Below, piece after piece: positions 58,952 through 64,000 of a DNA stretch of 64,000 nt. The stretch is from contig WAID01000006.1 in assembly GCA_016584495.1 (NCBI GenBank), positions 2,356,001 to 2,420,000 on the forward strand, read 5' to 3'. The notes beneath the pieces were generated by a model. The model saw only the letters and a program-made list of their open reading frames with translations, searched no databases and had not been told where the DNA came from. Position 1 is the first letter of the stretch. The number at the start of each line of letters is the position of its first letter. A program made the translations under genes and the position numbers. Source of the DNA: Celoporthe dispersa. Its lineage: Eukaryota; Ascomycota; Sordariomycetes; Diaporthales; Cryphonectriaceae.

Positions 58952-59738
58952 CTCTCTTTGCGAGGAGTCATTGGGTAGACTGTTGTTCCTACAAACGGAG
59001 ACATACACAGCGGGTCAAGAGGGCACGGCGTTGGGGGAATGATTGCATGAGAAACAAACAGGGGCTCACTTCTGAGAAGAATCCAGACATGACAAGAAAG
59101 AAAAGAAAGAAAGAAAAAAAAAGAAATCAGAACACATATTGAGATTAACTCTCATTGACTGTTTCCCATCTGCCTTCTCATCCCGCTGGCTGAACACCAC
59201 AGACAGTTTTAGTCCCTCTGACCTCGGCCGGTTCACTCTGGAGCCAACAGAGGCACCCCTCAGTAGTGGAACCTCCCGGAGCGAATGCGCCCAAAGTCTA
59301 TTTTTATTTTTATTTTTTTGCTTCTTTCCTTTTTTTTAAAAAGAAAAAAAAACCAATTTTAAACCCTCAAAAGGCCATGGGAATAAGAAAAGCAAGAAGA
59401 GGTGGAGCATATGTCAGCTCGTTGTCATCAAAGTATGTCCAGAGCAAAAGTATTCTGACCAACAATTCACCCACATTATGTACCAGACCTGAGATTCTTG
59501 TCTGTCAATTCTCTGGTCTGCCCTACATCGCATGACCATCGTCTTGCTGCTTACTTACCACCCACACACATCCCAAGGGCATGCATACCCAACTGGCTTG
59601 CACATGTAATCATATCATGCAGCGGACAATTATTGAACAGAGCTGACGACGACTGCCAAGGTTCATGGATGGTATAGTACTAACTCAGTCACAGCGCATA
59701 AGCAAAGGTGACACAGCCATACACTGCACATCTACGTG

Positions 59739-59760
59739 CACACACACACACACACACACA
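59739..59760. repeat. (CA)n microsatellite
   Basis: Eleven perfect CA units. Confidence 0.9.
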
Positions 59761-59870
59761 TCCAGCTAATTCTCAGGGGGGGCTGGCCTGCTTGAATAGA
59801 TGCTAGGCCCAAGACCAGGAAGTGGAAGTATCATCCGTTTCCCCCGGCCCCGGTGTTTAATTCATCTCTT

Positions 59871-59909
59871 ACACACACAGACACACAGACACACACACAC
59901 ACACACACA
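59871..59909. repeat. (CA)n microsatellite, interrupted
   Basis: About 18 CA units interrupted twice by G, about 110 bp from the previous CA repeat. Confidence 0.9.
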
Positions 59910-60735
59910 AGATCCAAAGGTACCAGACAACCTTATTAATCCCAACCCAAACATGCCTCACTAGACACTGTGACGAATCCCATCACAGCGCATGTAGGGA
60001 GGAAGGAGAGCAGAGGCCCCGGGTCCTCGTCTGGGTTCAGGGCTGTGTGTGTCAAAGTTCCGGCTTTCCGTCCGACGGGGGCGGAGTCCCGCCCTCCGGG
60101 GTAGCAAGATCAACCACGACGCCTGGCCCAGGCTGCCTGCCCAGGTTCGGATGCCTGCCCAGGCCCGGATATGTGGGCGGGCGTTCTTCCCGGTGGAGGA
60201 GTGCGAACGAGGGCATGCATTGACGGACAATACTTACGCGGCATGCACGTGTTGCAGAATCGGGTGCACATCCCTCACCGGGTGTCCATGGTTGGACCAG
60301 CCAACAGCCCTTCTTATGCCTGCTTCATCAAGTGATGCTTCCCTCGATACGCGAGTGTCTCGTCCAGATTGATTTCTTCCACGAAGGAGGGTTGTCTAGA
60401 CCAGGGGCGGAGGGATCCAGCCGGCTTGCAGAGGTCTCGGTCAGCCAGGCCTGCCTGCTATGTAGGACCTTGTCACACAGGTCAGGATGGCGATGTCCAA
60501 GGGCTGCAGCTACGAAATAATTTTTATAGTGTGTCGTCCGCACCCCCCCCCCCCCGATCATGCCGCTCCGGTGTGTTTTCTGTCTCTTGCTTCTTCTTCC
60601 ACCGGGTTCTGCGAGGGCGACCCAGAGTAACTCGAGAGGATCCTCGAACCGACTCCCCAGGCATGAACATCATGCTCGACGCCCTGAAGAGACTCCACCG
60701 ATATACACACTAGACATGATTGGCAGACACACCTC

Positions 60736-62080
60736 ATGAACGCACAGCCACCAGCTGCGGGAGGCACACGAGGGCCCCTGTCGGGCCAAGACGGAACAAA
60801 CAACACGACGAGCACAAACGGCACCTCCCCGTCCCCGGGCCCCGCCGCCCAGAGCAGCTTTGGCGCCTCGGGGCCCGAGGTGATGGGCGTGGTCTGGGCC
60901 CTGGTCACGATCGCGGCATGTTTCCTCGCGGCGCGGGTCAGCATCAAGCGGCGGTCACGCAAGGGCCTTTGGTGGGACGACGTCCTCCTCATGGCCTCGT
61001 GGGTGATGCTGGCCCTCTTCGCAGGCGCGACGACGTACTGTGTGCACGTCGGCCTGGGCAGCCACAGCGGGGCGGGAGACATCCAGCAGACGCCCCTGCA
61101 GCTGTGGACCATCGTGGCTACCGTGTTCGCGGTGCTGGGCGCCGCCTGGAGCAAGACGTCCTTCGCGCTCACGCTGCTGCGTATTACCCGGGCCGGCGAG
61201 GGCAGGGTGCTGTACTGGACCATCTGGGTCATCGTGGTCACCATGAACGCGGTGCTGTCCTTCAACGCCGTCATCTGGTTCATCTACTGCGAGCCGGTGG
61301 CTGGGGCGTGGGAGGCAGACCTGCACGCGCAGTGCTGGAGCCGGGGCGTGGTCGTCAGCTACACCGAGTTCGCAGCGGCATACTCGGCAGCCATGGACTT
61401 TGTGCTGGCGGCGGTGCCGTGGGCGGTCATCATGAGGCTGCGGATGAGGCCGAAGGAGAAGCTCGGCGTGGTCGTCTGCATGAGCCTCGGCGTGTTGTGA
61501 GTGTTGTCATTGTTGTTGTTGTTGTCGTCGTCGTCGTCGTCCTGCTGCCTGCTCCTCTCTGCATCTGCCCGTGTCCAGTGCGTTGTCTGGCCCTTCCCTC
61601 CTTGCTGCTTGCTTGCTTGCTTGCTGACGTGCCCTATCTGTTTTCTTCTTCCCTCTTCTCTTTCCTCGCAGTGCCGGCTGCACCTCGATCATGCGTGCCG
61701 TCACGGTGCCGACATTATACTCGAGCGACTATACCTACGAGGCAGGTCAGCTGTTCATCTGGGCGGGCGCCGAGATAGCAACGACCATCGTGGCGGCATC
61801 CATTCCGGTGCTGAGGGCCCTGTTCAGCGACCTCGTGGGGTCCAGGTACCACGCGAGGGGGCCCGTGACGGAGCTGCACACGTTCCAGACGCTCAAGGAC
61901 GGCGGCGGGGGGATACGCGTGACGAGGGAGACGATCGTCACCAGGACAGGATGTGATGCAGAGGAGCGCGGCATGGCCGTGTCCAGCTCGAGCCTGGTGG
62001 ACGGTGAGGAGGAGGGTCCGTTCTCGCTGGTGGTGACGACGCCAGGGCCGACATATCACTCCTTTCTCCAGCCAGAATGA
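60736..62080 (+). CDS. rhodopsin-domain (fungal) seven-helix membrane protein
   Basis: Belongs to the large fungal family of integral membrane proteins called rhodopsin domain (many annotated as PTH11-like or unknown). Exons 60736-61496 and 61672-62080 give 389 aa; the 175-nt intron contains GTTGT, GTC and TTGC repeats. The N-terminus is a Gly/Ser/Thr/Asn-rich tail with no clear signal peptide. Helices follow, with the usual landmarks: RRSRKGLWWDDVLLM after TM1, CVHVGLGSHSGAG in the next loop, WSKTSFALTLLRIT, FIYCEPVAGAWE, CWSRGVVVSYTEFAAAYSAAMDF, and GCTSIMRAVTVPTLYSSDYTYE after the intron. The cytosolic tail is acidic and Ser-rich. No retinal-binding Lys is expected in this family. Role unknown. 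Confidence 0.87.
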
Positions 62081-63408
62081 AGATCAGATGAAGCAAACCT
62101 TGTTCATCGACTCTTGTCGTCTCTCTTGTCCTTTTCTGGTTGACTGGAAAGTGTAAGTCGGTGCAGGAAATCCAAATACAAGGCAGGCAGGTAGGTGCCA
62201 GGGATACGTCAGGGGTCTGCGCGGAGAATTACTCGAGTGTCCCAAGATCACGGTACTACTTTAGTACGACCCAGATTAGGTTTTCGTCATCCGCTGGTGA
62301 CACGATCGGTTAATGGAGCTTCCGCCCAAGGTGGGAACATTATGACAGCAAGAACACCCATCTGAAGTGCCAGAGTCGTCAGATCAAAACAGAAAGATCA
62401 GATAACAATCGGCAGAGACGGAAAGGATCCCCTCCCAGGAAAGAAAAGAAGAAGAAAAAGAGCCCCCTGGTTGTACAGGTGGGTGAACAGAGAGAGACAA
62501 ACACACACACAGAAAAGATCTACATAGTACGAGGAGAGCTACGTAAACCTCTCGGGTCGTTCTGCGGCAGAATATGAACTTCCCTGATCGGGATCAAGGG
62601 CGGCCGGCATCGTTCGATTTAAGCCCTGAAAATCGAACCACCGCACATCAGGGCCCAGCCAACCAGACCAACGGCCAGTGCTTAGCAAGTCCTTTCCCCT
62701 TCAGGGCATTGGCTGGGGACCTTGTCAGACATGTCCAGGGGGGAAGGTCGAAAGAGAGAGGGAAACGACCATGTGCCTGGTGACCCCTCCTTTTCTCCTG
62801 CCTGGATGTTTCTGGGACCCTGATGGGCAAACAGAAATAAAATACAAAAAATACAAAAACGTTGGGCACAGATTGTGGGGATTCTACTTGTCTCTCTCTC
62901 TCTCCCTCTCTTTTTTTTTTTTTTTAAAATGGCATGTGTGTGGGCCTGCACTTATTGGTGTCCCCGTCCCTTGCGCTGCCACCTGCTGTTAACTAAAAGT
63001 AGCAAGTCAATCCTCCTTTCGAGTACACATGAATCCTTCTTAAACAGGTCCAACCCCCTTATCCTTTCTTCTCACCCAAGAGGAAAGAAATCCATATCTC
63101 TATTCCCCTCCTCTCTTTGCGTCTTTTCGTTGGAACCTCCCCCCCCCCCAAAGGATCACCACCATTCATCACCAAATCACTCTCAATACCACCCGACCAC
63201 CACCGCGCCACAGATCTACATACGGTATTTCGCCACGAGACCTGCACGCACCCGAATACAGTACAAGTACAGACTTGGTCACGCGAGGAAACACACACAC
63301 GCACCCAACACTATACAGCACCCAACCACAAACCACACTCTGGCATTCTTTCCTCCCAGAGAAGACGACCACACACACACATTTTGAAGAGAGAAGAAAA
63401 AAAAAGAA
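62081..63408. other. spacer and probable leader of the last small gene
   Basis: No gene recognised. CT and T tracts lie at 62890-62926 and a CA-rich stretch at 63290-63390, the latter probably the leader of the ORF starting at 63409. Confidence 0.5.
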
Positions 63409-63669
63409 ATGTCTCCCTCCTGTGTCCTCTCGTCACACCTGGCCAGGCAGTTCGCTGCGTCCTGGAAGGAGATCCGCCACCCCCTCGAGCCGGGCCTGAC
63501 GTCTCCCACCAGCAACAGCGGCACACTCTACTTCCAGCGCGCTGGATCCCCCACGGGCTCTGACGACGGCAAGCGCTCCATGGACAACGACCGCAGCAGC
63601 TCTTCGGCTTCGGGTCCCCCGATGACGAGGACGACGTCCAACTCGAGCTGGAAATGGGGAGGCCGATAA
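63409..63669 (+). CDS. small hypothetical protein
   Basis: An 86-codon ORF (MSPSCVLSSHLARQFAASWK...). I do not recognise it. The first 30 residues could form an amphipathic helix; the rest is Ser/Thr/Asn-rich (DRSSSSASGPPMTRTTSNSS) and ends WKWGGR. There is no signal peptide or membrane segment. In favour of a real gene are the A-rich sequence just before the ATG, the CA- and C-rich leader-like stretch upstream and the G/C-ending codons. Against it is the short length and low complexity. Confidence 0.5.
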   Translation: MSPSCVLSSHLARQFAASWKEIRHPLEPGLTSPTSNSGTLYFQRAGSPTGSDDGKRSMDNDRSSSSASGPPMTRTTSNSSWKWGGR

Positions 63670-64000
63670 AGAGGCGGGACGGTCGTCGCGAAACGCCACA
63701 CTGCTCGTTGTGGACAACAAGATTACACGACAGCTCTTGTCTGTCGTCCGTCGGCTTTTTTTTCTCTTCTTTTTTTCACCTCCAAAGTTGGTGCATTCCT
63801 CAGCATTGGCCAGCAATTACAAAGCCAGCTCCTGCTTTCCTCCAGCGGTGCGATTGCAGTATTAGCACCAAGGAAAAGGCTGCTGAAACCGCAGAGAGGG
63901 GGCCCCTCGCAATCCAGCCTAGGGGTTTCGTCATCCCACCTCACCCTACAGAACTACAGCACAACAACCCACCCCCCGTGATCTGCACGAGGCGGCATAG
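63670..64000. other. right-edge flank
   Basis: T-rich sequence after the small ORF, then nothing recognisable up to the window end. Confidence 0.5.

Larger units (their letters stand above)
58828..60735. other. spacer with several microsatellites
   Basis: No gene seen. It holds a TA repeat (58930-58951), A-rich tracts (59098-59125 and 59330-59355), two CA repeats, and a C13 run at 60543-60555. Confidence 0.55.

Noticed and set aside
57673..59004. 443-codon minus-strand ORF over the HAD phosphatase
   Set aside because: Long only because of G/C-ending codons on the real strand; composition biased and no motif.
60720..61778. 352-codon plus-strand ORF in another frame of the rhodopsin-domain gene
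   Set aside because: Frame shadow of the real exon; Arg/Gly/His-rich without membrane segments.
1..64000. tRNA or 5S rRNA genes
   Set aside because: A visual search for internal promoter boxes and cloverleaf-like arms found none; a covariance-model scan would be needed to exclude them.

Overview
The window is nuclear DNA of a filamentous ascomycete (Pezizomycotina), most likely a Sordariomycete. The evidence is short GT-AG introns of about 50-90 nt, G/C-ending codons in exons, pyrimidine-rich leaders, and typical fungal genes: a GH6 cellobiohydrolase with a fungal CBM1, a HET-domain protein, a Ste7-type MAPKK, an Osh3-type oxysterol-binding protein and a fungal rhodopsin-domain membrane protein. 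The genus cannot be fixed from the sequence alone. I saw no tRNA, rRNA, CRISPR array or intact transposon.

Layout. 0-15 kb, all on the minus strand: the 5' exon of a gene leaving the left edge, a GNAT acetyltransferase, a nine-exon secreted cellobiohydrolase II, a disordered R/S/H-rich protein, a GT8-like Golgi glycosyltransferase and an M50B-like membrane metalloprotease. 15.2-20.8 kb is a 5.6 kb stretch with no supportable gene. 20.8-22.6 kb is a sugar/polyol transporter on the plus strand. 23.5-31.2 kb looks accessory: a short HET protein with HET-like remains behind it, a 14-TM drug-type MFS transporter and an unrecognised decayed gene. 31.4-46.5 kb is core: SPT6 (minus), the MAPKK (plus), a HAD hydrolase (minus) and a large ArAE/DUF2421 membrane protein (plus). 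47-64 kb holds an F-box/ankyrin-like protein (minus), then on the plus strand Osh3, the coatomer epsilon subunit, a Pyp1-like HAD phosphatase, a rhodopsin-domain protein and a small unknown ORF.

The genes do not form one pathway. Two functional themes are visible: secretion and membrane traffic (coatomer epsilon, Osh3, Golgi glycosyltransferase, M50-like protein) and plant-biomass use (Cel6A, sugar transporter).

A recurring oddity is that several otherwise well conserved genes (GNAT, Cel6A, GT8, SPT6 exon 1, ArAE, Osh3) are each broken by one or more single-base shifts at or near homopolymers, mostly one base too many. In five of them (all but ArAE), allowing exactly those single-base shifts makes the spliced length a whole number of codons. 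I read these as probable sequence errors rather than six pseudogenes. I found no convincing new biological system. The items most worth checking are the decayed gene at 29.9-31.1 kb, the stop-free 87-nt intron of the sugar transporter, the C-terminal splice choice of the MAPKK, and the altered ORD signature of Osh3.
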